Assembly: GCF_000282475.1 (NCBI RefSeq)
Contig: NZ_AKJF01000055.1
Coordinates: forward strand, 19,692-83,691
DNA length: 64,000 nucleotides
Origin: Pseudomonas sp. GM78
Lineage (GTDB): Bacteria; Pseudomonadota; Gammaproteobacteria; Pseudomonadales; Pseudomonadaceae
Direction of reading: 5' to 3'
The position numbers and the translations under genes are program-made. The notes under the pieces are model-generated. The model saw nothing but the letters and a program-made list of their open reading frames with translations. It did not search any database and was not told the DNA's origin. Positions 1-7,142 of this stretch are shown here, piece by piece (within the stretch, counting starts at the first letter, position 1; every line of letters begins with the position of its first letter).

Positions 1-35
1 CCCCGTAATCATTGATGATTCCGGGGGCTTTTTCG
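1..35 (+). terminator. Terminator following the left att site, truncated by the window edge
   Basis: The arms ccccgtaatca and tgattccgggg followed by cttttt form a hairpin with a T-run. It is nearly identical to the full terminator at 1672-1707. It presumably ends transcription of the tRNA that serves as attachment site, located left of the window. The left arm is cut by the window start and the right arm has one mismatch. Confidence 0.6.
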
Positions 36-49
36 TTTCTGGCGATTTA

Positions 50-69
50 TTTAGGGCATATTTAGGGCA
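50..69 (+). repeat. Paired 9-bp direct repeats, putative integrase arm-type sites
   Basis: TTTAGGGCA occurs at 50-58 and 61-69, an 11-bp period. The same pair with the same period recurs at 1724-1743 and, with one degenerate copy, at 46637-46654, always close to an att core. This is the expected layout of arm-type binding sites of a tyrosine recombinase. Binding itself is inferred. Confidence 0.55.
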
Positions 70-297
70 CATGACGGCCTCCATGGGCCGCTGTGGGACG
101 CGCCAGACCGCTCATTCTAAGTAGGGCCCTATCTATAGCATTTGGAGGAGATGGTGCCAATACGGGCACTGCAGGGCCGCTGTAGCCGCTATGCAATTTA
201 GGTTTGCGACGGCCTTTTCGGATTCCTATTGATTCCTCGTTTAGTGGCAAAAAATACTATGGCGTAGTGGCACAGCTTCGGCTACATTCTGCCTATC

Positions 298-324
298 GAA
301 ACGTTCCACGGCGTGGAACGTTTC
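298..324. repeat. Perfect 12-bp inverted repeat in a non-coding leader
   Basis: gaaacgttccac and gtggaacgtttc are separated by three bases, with no T-run. It could be an operator or an RNA hairpin. Apart from the arm repeats I see nothing else convincing between 70 and 465, and no ORF there has a ribosome binding site and plausible composition. Confidence 0.4.
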
Positions 325-465
325 GGAGGACATGACGGTCGTACTTACGTTCGTCGTCTTTTTCGATGGATTTGATGGGTAAGCTTTCAACACGGCTATC
401 GTTTTGCTAGCATACCGACCCAATTTTTCGGGGTTCCCGTGGTGGGAGCTTCACTGGAGCAGAGC

Positions 466-660
466 ATGCAGACCAATCGCACTGATTTCGAAGCCGGTTT
501 CGCACTTTTAGGCGTGAACCCACACCCTGGTACTCAGTACCCTGGTGCAATGGCCTACGCTCGTCAGTTCAAAAAATGCTCGATTCTGACCGACGTGAAT
601 GTTAGTTATTCCACTAATACTTCTGCGAATAACGTAATCAAGAAAGTCGACAACAAGTAA
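466..660 (+). CDS. Small protein of unknown function
   Basis: A 64-residue ORF beginning MQTNRTDFEAGF and ending IKKVDNK. The ATG at 466 is chosen because CTGGAG lies about 8 bases upstream; a GTG at 439 is possible but has a poorer context. There is no signal peptide, membrane segment or recognisable motif. It is closed by a strong terminator 16 bases after the stop codon and precedes the SDH_sah protease gene inside the short left element. I do not recognise the family. It may be the visible part of an attenuation leader for the protease gene or an independent small protein. Confidence 0.4.
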   Translation: MQTNRTDFEAGFALLGVNPHPGTQYPGAMAYARQFKKCSILTDVNVSYSTNTSANNVIKKVDNK

Positions 661-676
661 GATTCTTGTTGTTTGA

Positions 677-700
677 AAGCCCGGTTTTCCGGGCTTTTTT
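677..700 (+). terminator. Intrinsic terminator or attenuator between the small ORF and the protease gene
   Basis: AAGCCCGG-TTTT-CCGGGCTT is followed directly by a run of T. It ends only about 14 bases before the chosen start of the downstream gene, leaving no room for an independent promoter between them. This suggests either attenuation control of the protease or a promoter overlapping the terminator. Confidence 0.75.
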
Positions 701-713
701 TATGGATGATGAC

Positions 714-1610
714 ATGCCTAATTGGACTCAAGTTTTAGAAGAAATCATCGTTGCCCAGCAAGGTGGTCATAGCGGTATTGATATTGTACGTAAAAAATAT
801 CTGGGCTTGCTGCAGCAGAAGACGCAGCGCAATGTCATCGCTTACTATTCAGGCTTTCTCCAAAAGCCAGGCTACGCTTTCGGTCACGTCAATGATGATG
901 ACAAGAATGGCTTGATGAATGCTATCCATGGCCTTGACCGCGACCGCGGGTTGGACTTGATACTTCACACACCTGGTGGTGACTTATCGGCGGCTGAGTC
1001 GATAGTTCATTACCTACGCCAAATGTTCGGGACGAACATTCGGGCGATAATTCCTCAGATTTCCATGTCCGCGGGAACGATGATCGCATGCGCCTGCTCT
1101 CCGATTGTGATGGGTAAGCAATCGAACATAGGGCCTTTCGACCCTCAGTTCGGTGGTATCCCAGCGTACGGTGTCCTAGAAGAGTTTGAGAAGGCGATCG
1201 AGGCCGTTAAGGCTGACCCCGCAACGACCCCGATCTGGCAAACGGTAGTTAGCAAATACCATCCATCATTTTTGGGTGAGTGCGAGAAGGCGATCGAGCT
1301 GGCGGGGGCAATCGTCAAGGGGTGGCTGATTACCGGTATGTTCAGTGACGATCCTCAGGCGGTGGACAAAGCTGATCGCATTGTCGCAGCACTCAATGAT
1401 CATGCTGGCACTAAGACTCACTCGCGCCATTTCCACATCGAAGATGCAATAGGTTTTGGACTGAAAGTCGAGAAGCTTGAGGATGACCAGGATCTGCAAG
1501 AGCTGGTACTAACTGTGCACCATGCCTATATGCACACGTTTGCAAACTCTCAGGCCGGTAAAATCATTGAAAACCATGAGGGTGCCTGCACAGCCCTCTT
1601 GGCTCAATGA
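714..1610 (+). CDS. SDH_sah-type (ClpP/SppA-fold) serine protease
   Basis: The 298-residue product resembles the serine dehydrogenase proteinase family (SDH_sah), relatives of ClpP and SppA with a crotonase-like fold. Diagnostic segments are HTPGGDLSAAES (oxyanion-loop region), SMSAGTM, whose Ser is the likely nucleophile, and NIGPFDPQFGG. There is no signal peptide or membrane helix, so a cytoplasmic role is likely. The start MPNWTQVLEE at 714 is preferred because family members begin this way; an ATG at 702 is in frame. In a short mobile element such a protease is cargo. Its target is unknown. Members occur near defence genes and mobile DNA, but I cannot assign a function here. Confidence 0.75.
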   Translation: MPNWTQVLEEIIVAQQGGHSGIDIVRKKYLGLLQQKTQRNVIAYYSGFLQKPGYAFGHVNDDDKNGLMNAIHGLDRDRGLDLILHTPGGDLSAAESIVHYLRQMFGTNIRAIIPQISMSAGTMIACACSPIVMGKQSNIGPFDPQFGGIPAYGVLEEFEKAIEAVKADPATTPIWQTVVSKYHPSFLGECEKAIELAGAIVKGWLITGMFSDDPQAVDKADRIVAALNDHAGTKTHSRHFHIEDAIGFGLKVEKLEDDQDLQELVLTVHHAYMHTFANSQAGKIIENHEGACTALLAQ

Positions 1611-1636
1611 GTTGAACTGAAGGGCTCCGAGAGTTA

Positions 1637-1658
1637 AATCCCTATCTCTCCGCCATTA
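1637..1658 (+). other. attL of the prophage (also attR of the short left element)
   Basis: aatccctatctctccgccat plus ta is identical to 46755-46776. It corresponds to the T-arm and acceptor 3' end of a tRNA-Ser-like gene. Left of the core the tRNA sequence is not preserved (GAGTTAAATCC instead of GGTTCGAATCC), so this is a phage-borne copy, not a functional tRNA. Confidence 0.8.
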
Positions 1659-1671
1659 TTGAACAAGACGA

Positions 1672-1707
1672 AGCCCCCGTAATCATTGATGATTACGGGG
1701 GCTTTTT
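1672..1707 (+). terminator. Terminator next to attL
   Basis: A 14-bp perfect stem (agcccccgtaatca / tgattacgggggct) with loop TTGA and a TTTTT tail. It is nearly identical to the structure at the window start. It is probably carried on the attP arm so that a tRNA transcript still terminates after integration. Confidence 0.8.
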
Positions 1708-1723
1708 CGTTTCCGAGGTTTTG

Positions 1724-1743
1724 TTTAGGGCATTTTTAGGGCA
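1724..1743 (+). repeat. Paired TTTAGGGCA repeats, putative integrase arm sites of the prophage
   Basis: Copies lie at 1724-1732 and 1735-1743, period 11 bp, between attL and the 3' end of the integrase gene. The layout matches the pairs at 50-69 and 46637-46654. Confidence 0.6.
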
Positions 1744-1883
1744 GAAAATGTATCTATCGGGCCGCTTCAGGCTGCTCTATGCCGTCTCGTATGCTTTGTG
1801 CAGGCGACTTGATATGATTTCTTCCAATGGCTGCGAAGCGGTGTAGGAAGTGATTCAATACAGCAGGGAAAAGGAGTTTTTGA

Positions 1884-2294
1884 ATGCTAATCGCGATACT
1901 GCATATAGTGGGCGCCGTTATAGGGACAATCGCGTTTGGTGTGATCGTACTGTTTATTTCCTCGTGGGAGGCAACCAGGAATAACAGGGCATTTATGCAG
2001 GACTTGGCGATAACGCTCGGGGTCGCTGAAGAGGACCTTAACGACGAAAAACTTTCCCCTAGGATCGTTGCGCTGACATCCGAGCGCTTTAGCAATGATC
2101 GCTTTAGTAATCGACTCTCTGACCTCTGTGGTGTAGTGCGGGCTGCCTGGGATTGGTTTGGATGGCTTCTCCAGGTAGGAACATTCGTTGGCGTAGTTTG
2201 GTTTACCTTCACTGAGTCACTATCGAACGCAGTCAATGCTTGGTGGATCGTCGCAATCGGGGTTTTCTTCTGGATGGTGTCCTTTTCGCCCTGA
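1884..2294 (+). CDS. Small membrane protein in the int-attL interval
   Basis: 136 residues. The N-terminal helix (about residues 2-26, IVGAVIGTIAFGVIVLF) is hydrophobic, and the C-terminal part (about 88-134) contains two more hydrophobic stretches rich in Trp and Phe. The middle is a charged cytoplasmic-type segment. AAGGAG lies 8 bases before the ATG. It is transcribed against the integrase, in the position where temperate phages often carry lysogenic-conversion genes. Superinfection exclusion is a possible role, by position only; I do not recognise the family. Confidence 0.6.
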   Translation: MLIAILHIVGAVIGTIAFGVIVLFISSWEATRNNRAFMQDLAITLGVAEEDLNDEKLSPRIVALTSERFSNDRFSNRLSDLCGVVRAAWDWFGWLLQVGTFVGVVWFTFTESLSNAVNAWWIVAIGVFFWMVSFSP

Positions 2295-2473
2295 TGTGTC
2301 GGCTATTGACTGGGCGGTATCCAGGTCAAGCCAAGAAAGCAAGGAAGGGGATGACCGATTTTCTCAATGCGCAGCGTAAGCAAATGACTTCATCTTAAGA
2401 CGAGTATGATCTTCTGTGCTTAGCGAGTTCGCTTGTTGCAGGGCACGACCGCGACGCGGAACTGCCCCATATT

Positions 2474-3691
2474 TCATTCGGTTCTAAAACCAAGCATCTT
2501 TGACACGATACCGGCCATGCTCTTGGTGTCTTTCGGTATCCACCTTCCGTAATGTTTTCTCACCATCGTTGTATCGGCGTGCCCCAGTTGCCGAGCAACC
2601 CATTCGACCGGGACGTAGCTCGACAGCATCTGGCTGGCAAAGGTGTGGCGACACTGGTTCGCCCCGCGGTGTCTGACCTCTGCTTTTTTCAGATGGGCGG
2701 TAAACCAGTTGCTCAACGTCTTACCACTCCAGAGCAGGCCGCTAGTCGAGCTACGGAAAAGAAACCTGACTTTCATTTTCTTGGAGGTGATGTTGTCGCG
2801 CTGGATGACAGTGATCTCCACGGTGGGGGCGTCTTTGGCAACGGCAACAATGTCGCGCATCAGTTCGAGGGCTGGGTCGATGAGCTCGACGACTCGAACC
2901 CTGGAGCGTTCTTTGGGGACTTTGAATTCACCAACGACCAACGCCCGGCGGACATGTACCAGGCCGGCTTCAAGATCGATGTCTTCAACGGCGAGCCCGA
3001 TGAGCTCGGACAGGGACAGACCGGCCCAGCAGTTGAACTCAATCATCCGGGCATCAGCTCGACGGTCGGGATCCGCGTTGCCGATCAAGTCGATCTCGGT
3101 GCGACTGAAAGGGTCGGCATGCTCCAGGTCGACATCAGATCCGACGTTGCTGATCCGGTCGAGCGGATTGGCTTTCAGGATGCCGTCGCCGAAGGCATCA
3201 GCCCAGACCCCGCGGACGACGGTGAAGATGTCGTTCACTGTCTTCGGGGCGAGGCCTTGCTTGAGCAGCTGCGCTTGGAACAACTCGATGTCGCTCTTGC
3301 TGATGTCGACGATCCGGCGTTTGCCGAATTTCTTCTCGAAGTGCACAGCCTTGCTGATGTAGTTGACGACGGTGCTTGAAGCTTTGAGCGCGCGCTGAAC
3401 CTCCAGCCAGCGATCAATGCCTTCTTTCACGGTGCGCTTTAGCGAAGGGCCGCCAGTTCCTGTGAACATGGCAGCCCTGGGCGAGTTCGGAAAGTGGGCC
3501 GCATAGTCGAAGCGGCCCTCTTTTATTTCCGCGAGGATGGTGCGGCGCTTGTTGTCGGCGTAGGCGATCGCGGCCTTGTTTACTTTCGAGACCCCCTCCA
3601 AGGGTTCCCGGCACCGTTGACCGTTGAAGATGAACCATATGCGCAATTGCTTGCCGTTCATCTCAACGCCGGTCGGCATCTTGTCGGTCAT
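2474..3691 (-). CDS. int: Tyrosine recombinase (phage integrase)
   Basis: 405 residues. The N-terminal part (1-90) resembles the DUF3596-type arm-binding domain, followed by a SAM-like core-binding domain (about 95-190) and a catalytic domain. The nucleophile is Tyr381 in KHYGRW, preceded by LGHADTT. The second box is CRHTFASQ. Two usual catalytic positions differ: the first Arg of the GLR-SEL box is Ser226 (GLSLSEL), and the His of HxxR is Asn. It integrates the phage at the tRNA 3' end. It lies 730 bp from attL and converges on it, overlapping the excisionase gene by 4 bases. The atypical residues may be normal for its subfamily. Confidence 0.9.
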   Translation of the reverse strand: MTDKMPTGVEMNGKQLRIWFIFNGQRCREPLEGVSKVNKAAIAYADNKRRTILAEIKEGRFDYAAHFPNSPRAAMFTGTGGPSLKRTVKEGIDRWLEVQRALKASSTVVNYISKAVHFEKKFGKRRIVDISKSDIELFQAQLLKQGLAPKTVNDIFTVVRGVWADAFGDGILKANPLDRISNVGSDVDLEHADPFSRTEIDLIGNADPDRRADARMIEFNCWAGLSLSELIGLAVEDIDLEAGLVHVRRALVVGEFKVPKERSRVRVVELIDPALELMRDIVAVAKDAPTVEITVIQRDNITSKKMKVRFLFRSSTSGLLWSGKTLSNWFTAHLKKAEVRHRGANQCRHTFASQMLSSYVPVEWVARQLGHADTTMVRKHYGRWIPKDTKSMAGIVSKMLGFRTE

Positions 3692-3903
3692 GGTTTCCCT
3701 TCCATCCAGCGCTCAATGGCGGCACGGTTGTAAACGATCACATTGGCTGGGTCCTTGCGCCAGTGTTTGCCTTCAAGCCAGAGGCCGCGGGTGCGGTACT
3801 TGCGGACGGCTTCGGTGCTCAGACCGAACACTGGATACAGCAGATCCTGGCGGAACCAGGCGCCTGGTGTGATGTGGAGGTCGAGTTTCTCTGCTCCGCT
3901 CAT
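3688..3903 (-). CDS. xis: Excisionase-like protein
   Basis: 71 residues, MSGAEKLDLHITPGAW to WMEGKP. It has the layout of phage excisionases of the DUF1233 type: a TPGAW start, a short winged helix with GLSTEAVRKYR, a conserved WLEGKHW centre and a VYNRAAIERW end. Xis binds the att arms and directs the integrase toward excision. The ATG at 3903 follows GGGAG and overlaps the stop of the preceding gene (ATGA). The 4-base overlap with int implies translational coupling. Confidence 0.75.
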   Translation of the reverse strand: MSGAEKLDLHITPGAWFRQDLLYPVFGLSTEAVRKYRTRGLWLEGKHWRKDPANVIVYNRAAIERWMEGKP

Positions 3904-4073
3904 TGTTGTTTCTCCCCTGCGCGCCGGGCGATACCCTCGGCCTGGCGCTGCTTGCTGCATTGTTCGTGGTTGCCGTGTGCCCGTGACTTGTTGCACTTGT
4001 CGCAGATCGTTTGTAAGTCGAGTGGGGGCATTTGGCCGCGGCGGATTCGGACTGTTCGGCGCAGGGCGGTCAT
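3900..4073 (-). CDS. Small zinc-finger-like protein
   Basis: 57 residues: MTALRRTVRIRRGQ to GEKQQ. The centre has CDKC, then HGNHEQC, giving a C-x2-C-x8-H-x2-C pattern that could bind one zinc ion. The basic N-terminus fits nucleic acid binding. Both ends overlap neighbours in ATGA junctions (the 4070 gene upstream, xis downstream), which is strong evidence that it is translated. Function unknown; a DNA-binding or HNH-derived accessory factor of the early operon is possible. Confidence 0.65.
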   Translation of the reverse strand: MTALRRTVRIRRGQMPPLDLQTICDKCNKSRAHGNHEQCSKQRQAEGIARRAGEKQQ

Positions 4074-4528
4074 GCGGCATCCTTAAGCGCCAAGCGTTCG
4101 TCAGCACTGATGCTATCCAGCAAGCGATAAGCCAGGGCGCCGACGAAGTGGGCCTGGTTGATAGCTTTCACGCGATAAGCCTCGGTTCCCGGGAATGCAT
4201 CCCAAGTGTCTTTGGCTAGCCTGAGGGTGGTGGCAATCTCTAGCAGGGCCAAGTGGTCGCTCTTGAGGAGCGGGGTTGCGTGCGTAGCACGCGCTTGTCG
4301 AGCCAGTTTCTCCAACCGGTGTTGGTCGGCGCGATGCAGACGATTCAGATCGGCGATGTCGGTGTTCAAAGCTTCAATGCGAAGCGAATGCACGGCATTG
4401 CGCTCGTCCAAACCTCTGCTGTAGCTGCGGGCGAGTGAGCGCAGGACTGCTTCACGAATGAAGAAGGCCATCAACAGAAGGCCAATGGCCGAGAAAATGG
4501 CGATGATGATCTGGTGTTGTGTTTGCAT
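4070..4528 (-). CDS. Membrane-anchored early-operon protein
   Basis: 152 residues. One N-terminal membrane helix (about 7-25, IIIAIFSAIGLLLMAFFI) is followed by a charged helical stretch (28-85, likely coiled coil) and a second helical segment ending DERLALKDAA. The ATG at 4528 is preceded by GAGGAA. The reading frame is open further upstream, but no start with a ribosome site is better. Family not recognised. It may act at the membrane during infection. Confidence 0.6.
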   Translation of the reverse strand: MQTQHQIIIAIFSAIGLLLMAFFIREAVLRSLARSYSRGLDERNAVHSLRIEALNTDIADLNRLHRADQHRLEKLARQARATHATPLLKSDHLALLEIATTLRLAKDTWDAFPGTEAYRVKAINQAHFVGALAYRLLDSISADERLALKDAA

Positions 4529-4602
4529 GTGCTGTGTTCCTCGGTAGAGCCCGCCGCTGGGATCATTGGTGAGAGGCCGGCGGCGGGGTGTTGCAGTGGT
4601 GG

Positions 4603-5415
4603 TTAGCCCAAGTTGAAGCTGCCGATGGTCAACTTCGCGCCGCCGCCGACTTCCTGCTGAACGACATCCTTGAATTCTTGTGCGAGGTCCTCGCGCAGCT
4701 GCTCTTCGCCAATCCATCGCAGGCGCAGCAGGGGCTTGTCACCGCCGGTGAGGACAGCAACACGAAGTCGGATGATCTGGACCTTCAGCCCTTCGTATGG
4801 CTCGACGGTGAATAGGAATTCGGCTGGCAGGCCTTCGGAGGATTTGGCTTCGATCTGATCCATCGCCGAACGGGATGCGCTCAGGTCGCCAACGACATGT
4901 TCGCTCTTGCGTGCTTGCTCGATGCTGATAGAGCGGATCGCGCTCGCAGCTTTGCGCAGATCGATGTGGCTATCGTCCGCTCCAAGGGCTTGGAGGTTCG
5001 ACGCCCAATCCTCAATCCAGTCGCTCAGGTCTTTCTGCGCGAATTGGATGGTGGCAGCTCGCTCGAGCGCTCGGAAGGCGGCAGTTTTTCTCAGGTTGAG
5101 GGTGGCGGTGAAGTCGCCGTGCCCTGGTTCTTTGGTGCTGCCAAGGTTGAAAATTACGGTGCACGACATGGCTTCTGCGTCGACAAATCCAGATGCGACG
5201 GTATCGGCGCTTTGCTCCATCACGTAGTTGCCGAAGTCCAGCAATGAGTGGGTGGTGAGTGCACCGCGGAAGCGACTGCGAGCGGCTTGAAACTTCTCGA
5301 TGCTGTGGATCTTCTGATCAGACGGCAGCACCAGCGCCGGAGTGAAGGTGCTCAGCGGCTTGGCATAGGCCAGTACGGCGGTGTCTTGAATCAACTGAAT
5401 TGCTTTGGCTTCCAT
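4603..5415 (-). CDS. DUF2303 family protein (YfdQ-like)
   Basis: 270 residues starting MEAKAIQLIQDTA. The segments FTPALVLPSDQKIHSIE and RSRFRGALTT are typical of the DUF2303 family, known from E. coli prophage CPS-53 (YfdQ) and many Pseudomonas phages. The biochemical role is unknown. In these operons it sits with recombination and early regulatory genes. The ATG at 5415 is selected by homology of the N-terminus, and the frame is open to 5595 without a better start. Confidence 0.75.
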   Translation of the reverse strand: MEAKAIQLIQDTAVLAYAKPLSTFTPALVLPSDQKIHSIEKFQAARSRFRGALTTHSLLDFGNYVMEQSADTVASGFVDAEAMSCTVIFNLGSTKEPGHGDFTATLNLRKTAAFRALERAATIQFAQKDLSDWIEDWASNLQALGADDSHIDLRKAASAIRSISIEQARKSEHVVGDLSASRSAMDQIEAKSSEGLPAEFLFTVEPYEGLKVQIIRLRVAVLTGGDKPLLRLRWIGEEQLREDLAQEFKDVVQQEVGGGAKLTIGSFNLG

Positions 5416-5455
5416 TGGATCGTTTTCCTTCTGGTGAGAGGCATGGATAGAGGGG

Positions 5456-5806
5456 TTAGGACTTCGCGTGAATTGGCGCGGCGTCTCGGTTGAACAGCTG
5501 GCCCGCGCGAGGAGCTTCGGCAAACAAGGTGAGGCGCCCGCCCTCGTTGACATGCATCGGCGTGTCGAGGGTTGTGTCTTCGGTGCGGCTGCCACGTTTG
5601 GTTGGCACCTTGTAGGCGAGCTTGTGGTTGACCGTTACCTGGTGGCTGTCGGCAATTTGTTTAAGCGTGAAGGTGAGCGTGACGGAGCCGACCTTGCCGT
5701 TGTCGACAACGCCCGATGCAACTTCAGAAAGGGCGTGACCGATCTGGTTCGCGAAGACACCCGCGTTGAGTTCGCCGATGAATTCGGCTGTGTCTGTTGG
5801 TTTCAT
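5456..5806 (-). CDS. Conserved phage protein paired with the DUF2303 gene
   Basis: 116 residues, MKPTDTAEFIGELNAG to APIHAKS, predicted soluble and beta-rich (GSVTLTFTLKQI, HQVTVNHKLAYKVP). GAGG lies upstream of the ATG. It stands 40 bases upstream of the DUF2303 gene in the same direction, and the two probably work together. No motif reveals a function. Confidence 0.6.
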   Translation of the reverse strand: MKPTDTAEFIGELNAGVFANQIGHALSEVASGVVDNGKVGSVTLTFTLKQIADSHQVTVNHKLAYKVPTKRGSRTEDTTLDTPMHVNEGGRLTLFAEAPRAGQLFNRDAAPIHAKS

Positions 5807-5865
5807 GTGCTGTGCCTCATTGAGTGCGAGTTGTTTGCCCCTGTACGGCAGGGGCCACCGATGAA

Positions 5866-6108
5866 TCAGGCCGCTTGCTTCGCAGCTTGGGCGTCGAGGA
5901 AGTCGGCCAAGTCGTGCAGGTAAACCACGCGCTTCGCCCGTGCCGAGTTGTGCAGCCGCTTGACGACCAAGGCGATCCGGCCGGCCTTGATCTCCTCCAG
6001 CAGGTAGCGGTCGGTCCGGATGTGTGTGAAGTAATGTTCTCGGACTGCCGTCAATGACGGGCAGGGTGTGGCGAACTGTTTGCGAAGCAGGTCGAGGGTG
6101 TTGCTCAT
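5866..6108 (-). CDS. PrtN-like pyocin activator family protein
   Basis: 80 residues matching the PrtN family: an N-terminal helix, the YFTHIRTDRYLLEEIKAGRI helix-turn-helix-like core, then ARAKRVVYLHDLADFLD. In P. aeruginosa PrtN activates pyocin genes through P-boxes. In temperate phages the relatives are assumed to activate phage genes. Its presence in a phage whose tail module resembles R-pyocins fits. It overlaps the downstream end of the 6105 gene by 4 bases. Confidence 0.75.
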   Translation of the reverse strand: MSNTLDLLRKQFATPCPSLTAVREHYFTHIRTDRYLLEEIKAGRIALVVKRLHNSARAKRVVYLHDLADFLDAQAAKQAA

Positions 6109-6488
6109 GCGGCTTCCTCCCCGAACCCCTCCGATCGGGGCACCAGCTTGAGGCGGATCAATTCGGCCAGCCCTTCCTTGCTTTTGCCCATCGCGGCGGC
6201 GCAGATTTGGCCTTTGGCATCAGCCACCACGGCACCGAATGGGTATTCCGGCGAGTTAGTGGGAGTGACGTAGGCCACTTGTCCGTCTTGAATGACGTTG
6301 TTGACGCAGCGAAATACCTCCGCCAGATCGGTACTCAGCACCGGCATGCTTTCCAGCAACTGGACGGCTTCCGTCGAGGCGCCGATCAGCGTAGCGCGGC
6401 TGATGACACCGGGGCAGTTGAGGAAGATCGGGATCAACTTCAGGGCGCCGAGGGCTTGGGTGTAGGCGTTGGCTTGATTGGTTTTCAT
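6105..6488 (-). CDS. Early-operon protein of unknown function
   Basis: 127 residues from the ATG at 6488 (MKTNQANAYTQALGALKL). It is soluble and mixed alpha/beta. The segment CVNNVIQDGQVAYVTPTNSPEYPFGAVVADAKG could be a small ligand-binding or beta-barrel unit. Both ends overlap neighbours by 4 bases (ATGC/TCAT-type junctions), so it is translationally coupled in the leftward operon. Not recognised. Confidence 0.6.
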   Translation of the reverse strand: MKTNQANAYTQALGALKLIPIFLNCPGVISRATLIGASTEAVQLLESMPVLSTDLAEVFRCVNNVIQDGQVAYVTPTNSPEYPFGAVVADAKGQICAAAMGKSKEGLAELIRLKLVPRSEGFGEEAA

Positions 6489-6760
6489 GCGGCGGCGTCC
6501 TTGTTCGTAATGGTGATGCCCAGCTTCTTTGCCAGCCATTCCACCCCGGGTTCTTTCACCATCACTACGGCGTAGTGAACCGGTTTGCCTATCGTGGGGT
6601 TCCAGCGGACGCGGGGGTCTGAGTACAGACGGCCTTGGTCGCGATACTGACTGGCGAGGTCACCGCTGCTGTTCAAGATGCCCAGCTCCCGCAACCTGGT
6701 GCGGAAGGCGCGGGGCTTGATGCCGAGCACTGCGGCGGTTTGGTCCAGGGTGCGGTTCAT
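6485..6760 (-). CDS. KilA-C/ANT-type winged-helix protein
   Basis: 91 residues. MNRTLDQTAAVLGIKPRAFRTRLRELGIL is the typical start of the phage antirepressor C-terminal (ANT/KilAC) domain, and KPVHYAVVMVKEPGVEWLAKKL its end. It lacks the N-terminal Rha/Bro domain of full antirepressors, so it is a stand-alone DNA-binding unit, perhaps an antirepressor or early regulator. Confidence 0.65.
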   Translation of the reverse strand: MNRTLDQTAAVLGIKPRAFRTRLRELGILNSSGDLASQYRDQGRLYSDPRVRWNPTIGKPVHYAVVMVKEPGVEWLAKKLGITITNKDAAA

Positions 6761-6770
6761 GGCGCTGTCC

Positions 6771-7142
6771 TCAGGCGGCGATCAGTTTGCGAACGCGGTC
6801 AAGCAATGCTTCCGAGTCGGCCAGTGCCTGATCAATTTGCGCCAGTCGGCCGGACTGTTCTGGTGGCGCGGGTCGCGCCGACTCAATCCGGCCGTTCGCA
6901 ATGTCCTGAATGAAGTCTCGCAGGTGCAGGTGGTTGGCTCGGTCTGATCGCTTGAGGGTCAGTTCGCCGGTATGGCCGCCCAGATCAACATTGATAAGGG
7001 CGGTGGTGTCGGTGAGCTCGACTTCGAAGCTTGCATGGATGGTTTGCTCTGGCCGTTGAAGAGGGCATACGGCGGCGCCGCCGACCTGCAGCATGTGGTG
7101 TAGAAGCTCTTGTTTTGCCAGTGGGATGAGATAGCTGTTCAT
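6771..7142 (-). CDS. Early-operon protein of unknown function
   Basis: 123 residues, MNSYLIPLAKQELLHHML to RVRKLIAA. The central part is rich in beta strands (SFEVELTDTTALINVDLGG) and the C-terminal third is a likely amphipathic helix (GRLAQIDQALADSEALLDRV). It overlaps the upstream gene by 4 bases. Not recognised. Confidence 0.55.
   Translation of the reverse strand: MNSYLIPLAKQELLHHMLQVGGAAVCPLQRPEQTIHASFEVELTDTTALINVDLGGHTGELTLKRSDRANHLHLRDFIQDIANGRIESARPAPPEQSGRLAQIDQALADSEALLDRVRKLIAA

Larger units (their letters stand above)
1..1658. mobile_element. Short integrase-less element in tandem with the prophage (left end outside the window)
   Basis: The left edge shows the same post-att terminator (1-35) and the same pair of TTTAGGGCA repeats (50-69) that follow the prophage attL at 1672-1743. 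The right edge is the 22-bp att core at 1637-1658. Between them lie one small ORF and an SDH_sah-type protease gene, with no integrase on either strand. In the prophage the integrase sits about 700 bp inside the left att, and the equivalent place here is empty. I infer a degraded or satellite element that uses the same tRNA target as its neighbour. Confidence 0.55.

Noticed and set aside
2552-3379. 275-codon open frame on the plus strand
   Set aside because: Antisense to the integrase gene; no ribosome site, no motif.
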